64,000 nt of DNA from Actinomycetes bacterium (GTDB taxonomy: Bacteria > Actinomycetota > Acidimicrobiia > Acidimicrobiales > RAAP-2), in the NCBI GenBank assembly GCA_021791895.1, contig JAJYVS010000013.1, positions 1 to 64,000 of the forward strand, in the 5' to 3' direction. The notes beneath the pieces were generated by a model. The model saw only the letters and a program-made list of their open reading frames with translations, did no database searches and was not told where the DNA came from. Of this stretch, positions 1 to 5,656 are shown one piece after another. The first letter of the stretch is position 1; each line of letters begins with the position of its first letter. The translations under genes and the position numbers were made by a program.

Positions 1-82
1 ACTTGCCCGTCTCCCGGACGATCCTGACGGCACCGTCTCGGAAGTCCGGGTCATATCTCCGGCGCTTCTCCTTCTCTGGCAT
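1..82 (-). CDS. IS3-type transposase OrfA, N-terminal fragment (cut by window edge)
   Basis: Only the first 27 codons are inside the window. The peptide starts MPEKEKRRRYDPDF and continues RDGAVRIVRETGK, which is the usual opening of the helix-turn-helix OrfA of IS3-family transposases. The start ATG is at 82-80, and a purine-rich stretch precedes it. The rest of the gene and the far IS end lie outside, so completeness cannot be judged. The IS end that should lie between here and hicA was not identified. The fragment shows that mobile DNA continues to the left of the window. Confidence 0.7.
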   Translation of the reverse strand, partial: MPEKEKRRRYDPDFRDGAVRIVRETGK

Positions 83-195
83 CGCGTCTCCTTATCGCGA
101 TGCCTCCACGGAAAGGGGGGATGCCCACGGACCGAAGACACTCGTATTCGCCGACGTAGCCCATCTCTACGCTCGCGCCGGTCAAGGTTCGTGAG

Positions 196-378
196 ATGAT
201 CCACGTCCTGGAGCAGGACGGCTGGCGGCCAGGGGTGCAGCGCGGTAGCAACCGACAGTTCCCCCACCCGACGAAGCCGGGCCGAGTGACAGTGGCAGGC
301 AAGCCGAGCCAGGAGCTGGCGCCCGGTACGCTTGGAAGCATTCTCCGTTTGTCCGGTCTGGCGAAGGGGGCCCGGTGA
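196..378 (+). CDS. hicA: HicA-type mRNA interferase toxin, start uncertain
   Basis: The 60-residue product carries the HicA double-stranded-RNA-binding-like fold signature: DGW, then QRGSNRQFPHPTKPG, then TVAGKPS and LAPGTLGSILRLSGL. The histidine of the HPTKPG segment matches the catalytic His of HicA RNases, which cleave mRNA. The family normally begins M-K-V-R-E five codons earlier. Here the frame does read K-V-R-E upstream, but the codon at the expected Met position (181-183) is GTC. Translation would therefore start at ATG 196 and lose the first beta strand, or an unusual start is used. The stop overlaps the hicB start (GTGA), which suggests translational coupling. The toxin may be weakened or dead. 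Confidence 0.75.
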   Translation: MIHVLEQDGWRPGVQRGSNRQFPHPTKPGRVTVAGKPSQELAPGTLGSILRLSGLAKGAR

Positions 379-599
379 GTACCTGGACCGTGGTGTATGA
401 GCAGACCGCGACGGGATGGAGCGCCTTCGCCCCCACCCTTCCCGGCGTCGTCGCAGCTGGCGCGACACGTGCTGAGGTCGAGCAACTCATCGTGGAAGCG
501 ATGGCTCTGCACCTCCAGGAGTTGACCGAAGACGGCCTGCCCATCCCCGATCCTGGACGAGTGGACGTCGGGCAGGTCGAACTGCGCCAGCCGGCATAG
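375..599 (+). CDS. hicB: HicB-type antitoxin
   Basis: This 74-residue protein begins with the typical HicB core (TVVYEQTATGWSAFAPTLPGV), followed by the acidic helix EVEQLIVEAMALHLQEL and the DGLPIPDP tail. HicB proteins have a degraded RNase-H-like fold that binds and silences HicA. The GTG start at 375 overlaps the hicA stop by four bases. No DNA-binding helix-turn-helix or ribbon is visible at the C terminus, so autoregulation may be absent or indirect. The pair lies left of the proposed left attachment site, so it appears to be outside the integrative element. Confidence 0.8.
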   Translation: MSTWTVVYEQTATGWSAFAPTLPGVVAAGATRAEVEQLIVEAMALHLQELTEDGLPIPDPGRVDVGQVELRQPA

Positions 600-665
600 T
601 GGCCCTGGGCAGACCTCGCGCGTCATTGCGGGGAGCCGGTTCTAAGAGCGACGTACAGTCGCGAA

Positions 666-697
666 TTCGGCGGAAGGGGTGGGAAGGCTTTCGAACC
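666..697 (+). repeat. attL-like imperfect copy of the tRNA-Ser 3' end
   Basis: This stretch matches 15871-15897 on the same strand: 24 of 27 aligned bases are identical, once a 5-base insertion (AGGCT, 685-689 region) is allowed. On the minus strand it reads as the T-loop (GGTTCGAA), T-stem and acceptor 3' strand of tRNA-Ser. No D-arm or anticodon arm follows, so it is not a tRNA gene. A 3'-end tRNA fragment in direct orientation is what integration into a tRNA gene leaves at the distal end. The insertion and mismatches mean it is old, from another serine isoacceptor, or coincidental. Confidence 0.5.
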
Positions 698-768
698 CTC
701 CGCCGGAGTTCGAACGGCTCCCCAAGCTGGACGGGAAGGCCCACAGAGGAGGCCGGGGGCAGCTCAGA

Positions 769-1038
769 TCAGACAGTCGTGAGGGCTCGGACTGATGCCT
801 GCACCCTGCCTCCCGGGCCGGGCACAACCACGACGGTCCAGGCGTCGGAACTGGGCACGGCAATGCGAACCGGGGATTGCTTGTAGTGGCCGCCCGTGTA
901 CCGGAACGAGCCTCCGGTCTCGAAGCTCCTGAGGTTGGAGGGATCGACAAGAAACACGTCGGACTCCACCCCGGACAGCGTTACTTCAATGATCGAGCCT
1001 GCCGACTGTTGGCCAAGGGCGAACTTGAGGTAGTTCAT
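769..1038 (-). CDS. DUF1883 domain protein, likely SOS-controlled
   Basis: The 89-residue product is a stand-alone DUF1883 domain: MNYLKFALGQQSAGSIIEVTLSG at the start, then RYTGGHYKQSPVRIAVP, and VVVVPGPGGRVQASVR near the end. The domain is known fused to TIR domains or alone in phages and defence loci; its molecular role is not established. The ATG at 1038 follows an AAGGAAG ribosome site. A TACAAT -10 box and an SOS box at 1082-1095 lie just upstream, so LexA is the likely repressor. It is the first gene inside the proposed left end of the element. Confidence 0.75.
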   Translation of the reverse strand: MNYLKFALGQQSAGSIIEVTLSGVESDVFLVDPSNLRSFETGGSFRYTGGHYKQSPVRIAVPSSDAWTVVVVPGPGGRVQASVRALTTV

Positions 1039-1081
1039 CACTTCTCGCTTCCTTGAAAGGAACTACACCATTGTAGCCTAG

Positions 1082-1095
1082 CGAACACACGTTCG
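1082..1095 (-). promoter_or_regulatory. LexA (SOS) box upstream of the DUF1883 gene
   Basis: CGAAC-ACAC-GTTCG fits the actinobacterial and Bacillus-type LexA box CGAAC-N4-GTTCG exactly. Read toward the DUF1883 gene, it is followed twelve bases later by TACAAT (-10), so it covers the -35 region. A second box of the same form is at 3480-3493. Confidence 0.75.
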
Positions 1096-1160
1096 TCCAG
1101 AGATGCGAGCGCCGACCTGAAAGCCTTCGGATCTCTCCCCTTCCAAGAGAGCATCTGGCA

Positions 1161-2141
1161 CTACTGCAACAGATGTAGGGCTCGCAATCGTTCGCCAACT
1201 AGGGCATCGGAAATCTTTGTTCGATCTCGAGACATGTAATGCACGGCAGCATCCACTAGTTGGGCACGTGCCCGCTGAGCCACGAAAGCTTCAAAAAGGA
1301 GCATCGTGGCGTTCGTCCACGTCCTGACCGCAGCCACAAGCTGCTGGCTCCGCTGCTGATCGCCTAACGATCCCATGTAGAACATGCTCGGATCGCCGTA
1401 GTTGCTTCGAGTCCGGGAACGCCAGGCAAAGTCGAACACGGTCGTGGCCTCAAGCTGTTGGTCTTGCCGGGCCCGCTCACCATTCTTGGCCCTGCGGAGG
1501 CCGGACCTATCCTTCTCTTGGGTGACCAACTCATCCACTCTGCGTCGCCTGGTGGTGGAAAGCAGCTTGCCAATACCGTCGAGAGGTCGCACGTTGCTCG
1601 ACAGGTTGGAGGAATCGGCAGGTGGTTCCGGACAGCCAGCCCAACTGAGCGGATTCAGCGAGGTGCAGCATATTGACCACGGCATCGGGTACAGCGACGA
1701 AATGGCCACTTGGGCGGAAAGCGCCCGGAGCATCGGTCGGTGACGTTGCGGCGCCGAATGGTCCCGGGATAGAAGCCAAGCCAGTGCCAATCGGCCAGTG
1801 GCGTAGTAGGCGTAGACACCGTTCCATTGATTGGCCGGTTGGAGCCGAACATCATCGTCATCAACCAGATATAGGCCCAGCTCGCTGTTCCAGCCATTCA
1901 ATAGGAGCCCGCGAAGCACGGCGTCATCGCCATGAAATTGGGTGGACGACAGGCGGCGATACGAACGCCGCCCTCGTAGATCCTCGGCGATGCCCTCATT
2001 CGGTGATTCGCCAAAGGCATCCGTTATCGCTCGGGCAAGACAATCCCAGTAGCCAAAATAAGTCTGATAGGTCTTGGCCTCGTCCGAATCCGCATCCAGG
2101 AAAGCAAAGACGTCGAGATCGGAGAGCCTGATGATGGGCAA
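1161..2141 (-). CDS. Hypothetical protein (326 aa)
   Basis: I do not recognise a named family. The protein has an acidic N terminus (SDLDVFAFLDADSDEAKTY), and a central helical stretch, NGVYAYYATGRLALAWLL, followed by HRPMLRALSAQ and SSLYPMPWSICC. That pattern resembles HEPN-like or YaaC-like helical proteins, but only faintly. A basic segment (TTRRRRVDEL) and a helical C-terminal third with many Arg and Gln residues follow. There is no signal peptide or membrane segment. The assigned start is TTG at 2141; the ribosome site is weak. It is transcribed toward the DUF1883 gene, which has its own promoter. Its place in element cargo suggests an accessory or defence role, but this is a guess. Confidence 0.6.
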   Translation of the reverse strand: MPIIRLSDLDVFAFLDADSDEAKTYQTYFGYWDCLARAITDAFGESPNEGIAEDLRGRRSYRRLSSTQFHGDDAVLRGLLLNGWNSELGLYLVDDDDVRLQPANQWNGVYAYYATGRLALAWLLSRDHSAPQRHRPMLRALSAQVAISSLYPMPWSICCTSLNPLSWAGCPEPPADSSNLSSNVRPLDGIGKLLSTTRRRRVDELVTQEKDRSGLRRAKNGERARQDQQLEATTVFDFAWRSRTRSNYGDPSMFYMGSLGDQQRSQQLVAAVRTWTNATMLLFEAFVAQRARAQLVDAAVHYMSRDRTKISDALVGERLRALHLLQ

Positions 2142-2494
2142 GGGTGCTCTTTAGGACGGGGGTTTAGAGAGTACACCCGCCCATGATGGCTGCTGCCGAC
2201 GCATGACCGAGGATGGCTATCCCGACGGTGACGGTCATACCTACCGCCGTCGCCCTTGCGGACGACCGTTCTTCTTCTGCCAATCCAGTGGAGGTGACAG
2301 CGGCGATGCTTATTGGGATATGGCAGATTGCTCTTGATCTGCCCGTCGAGGTCACTGAATGTCATGTATTTTGTCTGGCTGAACAGCTTTATACAACTGT
2401 GACGCAATGGGCCGCCGATTCGGATAGTCACGTTGTCTCTACACGATTCTCGATCCGGATAGTGCCAGAGTCGGAATCTGTTTGATATGGCCCG
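2142..2494. other. Intergenic region without a supported gene
   Basis: About 350 bases separate two leftward genes. Overlapping short frames exist on both strands, including a 90-codon plus-strand frame at 2213-2485. None has a clear ribosome site or recognisable protein features. The stretch probably holds the promoter of the 326-aa gene and the end of the 2495-3338 operon. It is AT-richer than its surroundings near 2300-2480. Confidence 0.5.
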
Positions 2495-2788
2495 CTAGAG
2501 AAAGGGGACGGCCAAGTCGGCAATGGTGTCGATTGCTTCGGGTGTCAGGTTAAGGTTCGCCGCTTGAGAGACATCGCTAATCGCCTGCTTCAGGAACCAT
2601 TTGGCGATCTCCGCTGTGAGGTACTTGCGGATAGCGCTATAGAACCGGCTACTGGGGAACTCATGGGCATGGTTGTTGACAGCTGCCTGGAAGTTGCCGC
2701 CGAACATCGCAGCTTCAGTCGCAACCGTGCGCAACCAAATCTGGAGGCGGCCCCGCCAGTTGGGGTTTTGCGGCTGCTGATTGGCCAT
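2495..2788 (-). CDS. Hypothetical protein (97 aa), last gene of a three-gene cassette
   Basis: This is a small, mostly helical soluble protein with two Trp-rich N-terminal stretches (NPNWRGRLQIWLRT) and a C-terminal segment LTPEAIDTIADLAVPFL. No family is recognised. Its ATG shares one base with the stop of the preceding gene (TGATG), so the two are likely translationally coupled. With the genes at 2788-3042 and 3045-3338 it forms a compact leftward operon that may start near the SOS box at 3480. Confidence 0.55.
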   Translation of the reverse strand: MANQQPQNPNWRGRLQIWLRTVATEAAMFGGNFQAAVNNHAHEFPSSRFYSAIRKYLTAEIAKWFLKQAISDVSQAANLNLTPEAIDTIADLAVPFL

Positions 2789-3042
2789 CAGGAGCGCCAG
2801 GTCAGTGGCACAAAGTCCGGCATCGCCAAAACCTGTCGGCAGGTTTCAAGTGCCAGATCCAAGACGGGTTCCAGATCTCGAGGGAGGCCGTGCTGGGCAC
2901 TCTTCCTGCCGAAGGCAGCTTGCACGTAACCGGCCACGATCATGCGCCAGGTTTGCTGTGCACTGGCACGTTCACCCCGTGGGAAAGCCTGGAGCACTTC
3001 GTGAGCCAGCTGTTGGGGCGTCTTGCCGAAGGGTTTGTTCAT
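2788..3042 (-). CDS. Hypothetical protein (84 aa), middle gene of the cassette
   Basis: This is a small protein with the order TPQQLAHEVLQAF, a short basic stretch, QQTWRMIVAGYVQAAFGRK and DLEPVLDLALETCRQVL. It looks helical and cytoplasmic, and I recognise no domain. It is two bases from the upstream gene and overlaps the downstream start by one base, which supports its reality as an operon member. The tight packing with two other unknown small genes suggests they act together. Confidence 0.55.
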   Translation of the reverse strand: MNKPFGKTPQQLAHEVLQAFPRGERASAQQTWRMIVAGYVQAAFGRKSAQHGLPRDLEPVLDLALETCRQVLAMPDFVPLTWRS

Positions 3043-3044
3043 GA

Positions 3045-3338
3045 TCAGTCCTCCGAAGTGGAGAGCGTTTTCTTGTAGGCATAGACAGACTTGGTCTTCG
3101 CATCACCACCGCCCGGACCACCGTCAAAGCCTGACCGGTGCAAGGCGTCTTCCGCATTTCGAGCGACCTGGTTCGTGTCGGCTTTGCGGTAGATCCACCG
3201 CCCGTGTTTCCGGCTTACCTTATGGCGCTTGAACAGACAGTCCTCGGGATCGGAAGCGATACCGGCGTACCAGCTGGAATATCGATCACCGCCGACGTGG
3301 GCCGTGATGTCATCGACGATCTTTTGAGCCGTTGCCAT
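3045..3338 (-). CDS. Hypothetical protein (97 aa), possibly a degenerate GIY-YIG-like fold
   Basis: The protein has the pattern WYAGIASDPEDCLF, then HGRWIYRKAD, then NAEDALHRSGFDGGPGGGD and SVYAYKK. The Y-x-GI strand, the charged helix ending in an acidic residue and the final aromatic strand recall small GIY-YIG-like proteins found in mobile elements. The canonical catalytic residues are not all visible, so this is only a shape resemblance. It is the first gene of the leftward cassette. The 245-base gap upstream holds an SOS box and a TATAGT -10-like hexamer pointing this way. Confidence 0.55.
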   Translation of the reverse strand: MATAQKIVDDITAHVGGDRYSSWYAGIASDPEDCLFKRHKVSRKHGRWIYRKADTNQVARNAEDALHRSGFDGGPGGGDAKTKSVYAYKKTLSTSED

Positions 3339-3479
3339 GACGACTCCTCCCGTTCTGCTGTCAGCTTCAGTGCACCGGAGAGGGCGAGGTGGTCGACACT
3401 GAGCATGTCTCGGGGGTGTAACAAGCCAAGCGTGGGGAGGGCGCTCCTGGCGCTACCTGTCACACCGGCTCATACTATA

Positions 3480-3493
3480 CGAACATGTGTTCG
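3480..3493. promoter_or_regulatory. LexA (SOS) box in the divergent intergenic region
   Basis: CGAAC-ATGT-GTTCG is a second exact match to CGAAC-N4-GTTCG. It lies between the leftward cassette (start 3338) and the rightward methylase operon (start 3584). On the minus strand TATAGT follows directly, a plausible -10 for the leftward cassette. Which direction it controls cannot be settled from sequence, and it could serve both. Confidence 0.7.
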
Positions 3494-3540
3494 TCCCCCC
3501 AGTGGTGCGGCATGCGTGACCTCATGGCATGGTTTGTGGT

Positions 3541-3570
3541 AGATCTGTAGATCTGTGGATCTGTAGATCT
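3541..3570 (+). repeat. Four tandem RGATCY sites (8-bp period) in front of the methylase operon
   Basis: Four 8-bp units run in tandem: AGATCTGT, AGATCTGT, GGATCTGT and AGATCTTC. Each contains an RGATCY hexamer (3541, 3549, 3557, 3565), and three of the four are AGATCT. These are the classical targets of BstYI and BglII, the family of the endonuclease encoded at 4471-5130. The array ends 13 bases before the ATG of the RAMA gene and overlaps its probable leader. It looks like a methylation-sensed control site. Confidence 0.8.
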
Positions 3571-3583
3571 TCTAAGGAGACGG

Positions 3584-3856
3584 ATGGCTAAGACCACTGG
3601 AACCAGGTCGCTCCTAGACCTCATCAAGAGCGGCGTACTGAGAGCTGGTGACGAACTGGTGATCAATCGCCGTTCGGCGGCGCCGATTCGGGGAACCTTG
3701 CAGGCCGATGGTTCCATCATGGTGGGCAAGGTTGTGGGCAACTCCCCATCAACCGCCGCCCGTCAGGCGCTGAACGTCGGCAGTATCGACGGTTGGCTGC
3801 GCTGGCGAGTTGTACGTCTCGGGGAGAAGACCCTTGCCGAGGTTAGAGACCAGTGA
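3584..3856 (+). CDS. RAMA-domain protein associated with the restriction-modification locus
   Basis: The 90-residue product is almost entirely a RAMA (restriction enzyme adenine methylase associated) domain: SLLDLIKSGVLRAGDELV, then GTLQADGSIMV, SPSTAARQAL, and GSIDGWLRWRVVR. RAMA domains are found fused to restriction enzymes or methylases and are predicted to read modified DNA. Here the domain is a separate protein encoded directly upstream of the methylase. A good ribosome site (AAGGAGA) lies between the RGATCY array and ATG 3584. The stop overlaps the next GTG. It may sense methylation of the array and tune the operon; that role is inferred. Confidence 0.8.
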   Translation: MAKTTGTRSLLDLIKSGVLRAGDELVINRRSAAPIRGTLQADGSIMVGKVVGNSPSTAARQALNVGSIDGWLRWRVVRLGEKTLAEVRDQ

Positions 3857-4554
3857 AGAGGCCGACCTGTGACACCGAACTTGAGCTTGCAGCGTTAGGC
3901 GGCGGACCCTTCGGCACCATCCTCGCTGATCCTCCTTGGCGGTTTATGAACCGCACTGGCAAGGTCGCTCCGGAACATCGGCGGCTCAGCCGTTACGACA
4001 CAATGACCTGGAAAGAAATCGCCTCGCTGCCAGTCGGAGACATTTCAGCCCGTCAGGCGCACTGCTACCTATGGGTTCCTAACGCACTCGTTGACGAAGG
4101 TCTGAAGGTACTTGAAGAATGGGGATTCACCTATAAGACCATGCTGATATGGCACAAGGTCCGCAAAGACGGTGGGAGCGATGGCCGAGGCGTCGGCTTC
4201 TACTTCCGCAACGTCACCGAACCCGTGCTATTTGGGGTCCGAGGGAAGCTTCGAACATTTGCGCCCGGACGCCGGCAAGTGAATCTTCTTGCCACCCGCA
4301 AGCGGGAACATTCCCGCAAGCCAGATGAGCTGTACTCCGTCATTGAGGCATGCTCACCCGGGCCGTATCTCGAACTTTTCGCTCGCTATCCTCAACCGGG
4401 CTGGAATGTTTGGGGAAATGAATCGGCTGCCGAGGTAGTTCCTCGTGGCCGACAGTACAAGGCCTATGGTCTAAGCCTCGAAACACCGAGCCGTAATAGC
4501 AACGGCCAGCACCGGGCAACCGCCGGCCGCACCTCTCGCCAATCGGTCTCTTAG
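3853..4554 (+). CDS. MT-A70 family DNA adenine-N6 methyltransferase
   Basis: The 233-residue protein has the MT-A70 catalytic motif DPPW at residues 26-29, in the context FGTILADPPWRF. The family's later blocks follow: CYLWVPNALVDEGLKVLEEWGFTYKT, the HSRKPDELYSVIE segment, and LELFARYPQPGWNVWGNE. It should transfer methyl from SAM to adenine in the target, presumably RGATCY or AGATCT given its partner. The GTG start overlaps the RAMA stop by four bases. After WGNE the protein runs about 40 residues further, and its last 84 bases overlap the 3' end of the convergent endonuclease gene. Confidence 0.85.
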   Translation: MKRPTCDTELELAALGGGPFGTILADPPWRFMNRTGKVAPEHRRLSRYDTMTWKEIASLPVGDISARQAHCYLWVPNALVDEGLKVLEEWGFTYKTMLIWHKVRKDGGSDGRGVGFYFRNVTEPVLFGVRGKLRTFAPGRRQVNLLATRKREHSRKPDELYSVIEACSPGPYLELFARYPQPGWNVWGNESAAEVVPRGRQYKAYGLSLETPSRNSNGQHRATAGRTSRQSVS

Positions 4555-5130
4555 CTTGACGATGTTTGTGGTCGTCGTAGTTCCGAGCTTCTTGGCATCG
4601 GCGCCAAGCTGAGAGGCCAACGCTCGAAGATCGTCAGTCGAGCGAGTGATAATCACCGCTCCATCCAATAGCGCTTCGTCATATAGCGTTCGGTAGGCAC
4701 CAAGATCACGGTCTAAGTTCCCGTCCTTGGCATTCCATTCAACATCAACCGCCACTCGGCCTTTCAGGTTATCGACTTTGTATCCCACCGAAACACCCTC
4801 GTGGAGGGTCTCTATGGGTGTTCGTTCAGAGGCGGCGGAGTATGGCATCAGACGAACAGTTGATGTGATGCGAAGATCATGTCGACCCTCTCTCCAACCC
4901 ATCTCTCGAAATTCAAGATCGAGACGACTGGCGAGCTGACTCTTGTTTCCTCCTGGCTGAGTTAGGTCGCTGGCAAGCAGCTCGAATCGCGAGAGTACGC
5001 TAACGACCTCCGCGAACTCGTCGGGGGCAATGGCCTGGAGAAGGGCGGCCGCATTCCGGGTCTCAAGGAAGTCGTACCTTTGCCGGAGCTGGGAATCGAA
5101 GACCCGTTCGTAGCTCCTCGTCAGCTCCAT
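4471..5130 (-). CDS. BglII/BstYI-type restriction endonuclease
   Basis: The central block reads YKVDNLKGRVAVDVEWN, followed by GNLDRDLGAYRTLYDEALLDGAVIITR. This matches BglII/BstYI-family endonucleases, whose active site is D-x8-E-x-Q. Here the spacing is kept but the residues are D120, D129 and E131, so the second and third ligands are Asp and Glu. The relatives cut A^GATCT or R^GATCY. The length (219 aa) is usual. The gene converges on the methylase and shares 84 bp with it, an uncommon layout for an R-M pair. No strong ribosome site precedes ATG 5130, consistent with low expression. Confidence 0.85.
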   Translation of the reverse strand: MELTRSYERVFDSQLRQRYDFLETRNAAALLQAIAPDEFAEVVSVLSRFELLASDLTQPGGNKSQLASRLDLEFREMGWREGRHDLRITSTVRLMPYSAASERTPIETLHEGVSVGYKVDNLKGRVAVDVEWNAKDGNLDRDLGAYRTLYDEALLDGAVIITRSTDDLRALASQLGADAKKLGTTTTTNIVKLRDRLARGAAGGCPVLAVAITARCFEA

Positions 5131-5357
5131 GACGGAAAAGGTTACGAGATGTCGTGCCGGTCGTCATTGCTCTTGATTGATTTGCGTAGCTCATCCTCCA
5201 GTGGACCCGGGCGGCCAGGCTGGTCCACCTTCCGCTCCAACCCGCACATGCTGCAGCCTCGGACAGGAAGCGGATGACTCGCCCTTTGCGGGGACTGAGC
5301 ACTGACCTTGGGTTTTGTGCTGATCTAGTGTCCTGCTCAACAAAGGAGGGGAACACA

Positions 5358-5606
5358 GTGCAGGTCCGTATCAAGAAACTGGATATCAACATGATGGTGA
5401 AGCAGAACGGGATTGAGTTCGAAGTGAGGACGCCGGACGGCGCCAGTCAACTAGGCGACTGTTATCTCACAATGACCGGACTCGTCTGGTGTAAAGGTAG
5501 GACCACGAAACCAAAAGGCGTCAAAATCAGCTGGGATGAACTTGCTGTTCTCCTAGCATCAAATGATGCGAAGAAGACGGCGCTGCAAGCGGTCCGTTTG
5601 GGCTAA
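5358..5606 (+). CDS. Hypothetical protein (82 aa)
   Basis: The start is set at GTG 5358, because AAAGGAGGGG lies at a good distance in front of it. An upstream frame to 5274 has no such site. The product reads VRIKKLDINMMVKQNGIEFEVR, then LGDCYLTMTGLVWCKG and GVKISWDELAVLL. It appears to be a small beta-rich domain ending in a helix. No family is recognised. It is lone in its direction, between the endonuclease and the LamG gene. Confidence 0.6.
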   Translation: MQVRIKKLDINMMVKQNGIEFEVRTPDGASQLGDCYLTMTGLVWCKGRTTKPKGVKISWDELAVLLASNDAKKTALQAVRLG

Positions 5607-5656
5607 CCGAGTGCCTTGCTTTGTCAAGATGCACTGTTGCGTTTCATGGGTGACTC

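Noticed and set aside
661-740. A functional tRNA gene at the left end
   Set aside because: Only T-arm and acceptor-like bases exist; no D-arm or anticodon arm can be drawn, and the T-stem has an insertion.
2213-2485. 90-codon plus-strand ORF
   Set aside because: It has no ribosome site, no recognisable domain, and lies in a likely promoter region for the opposite strand.
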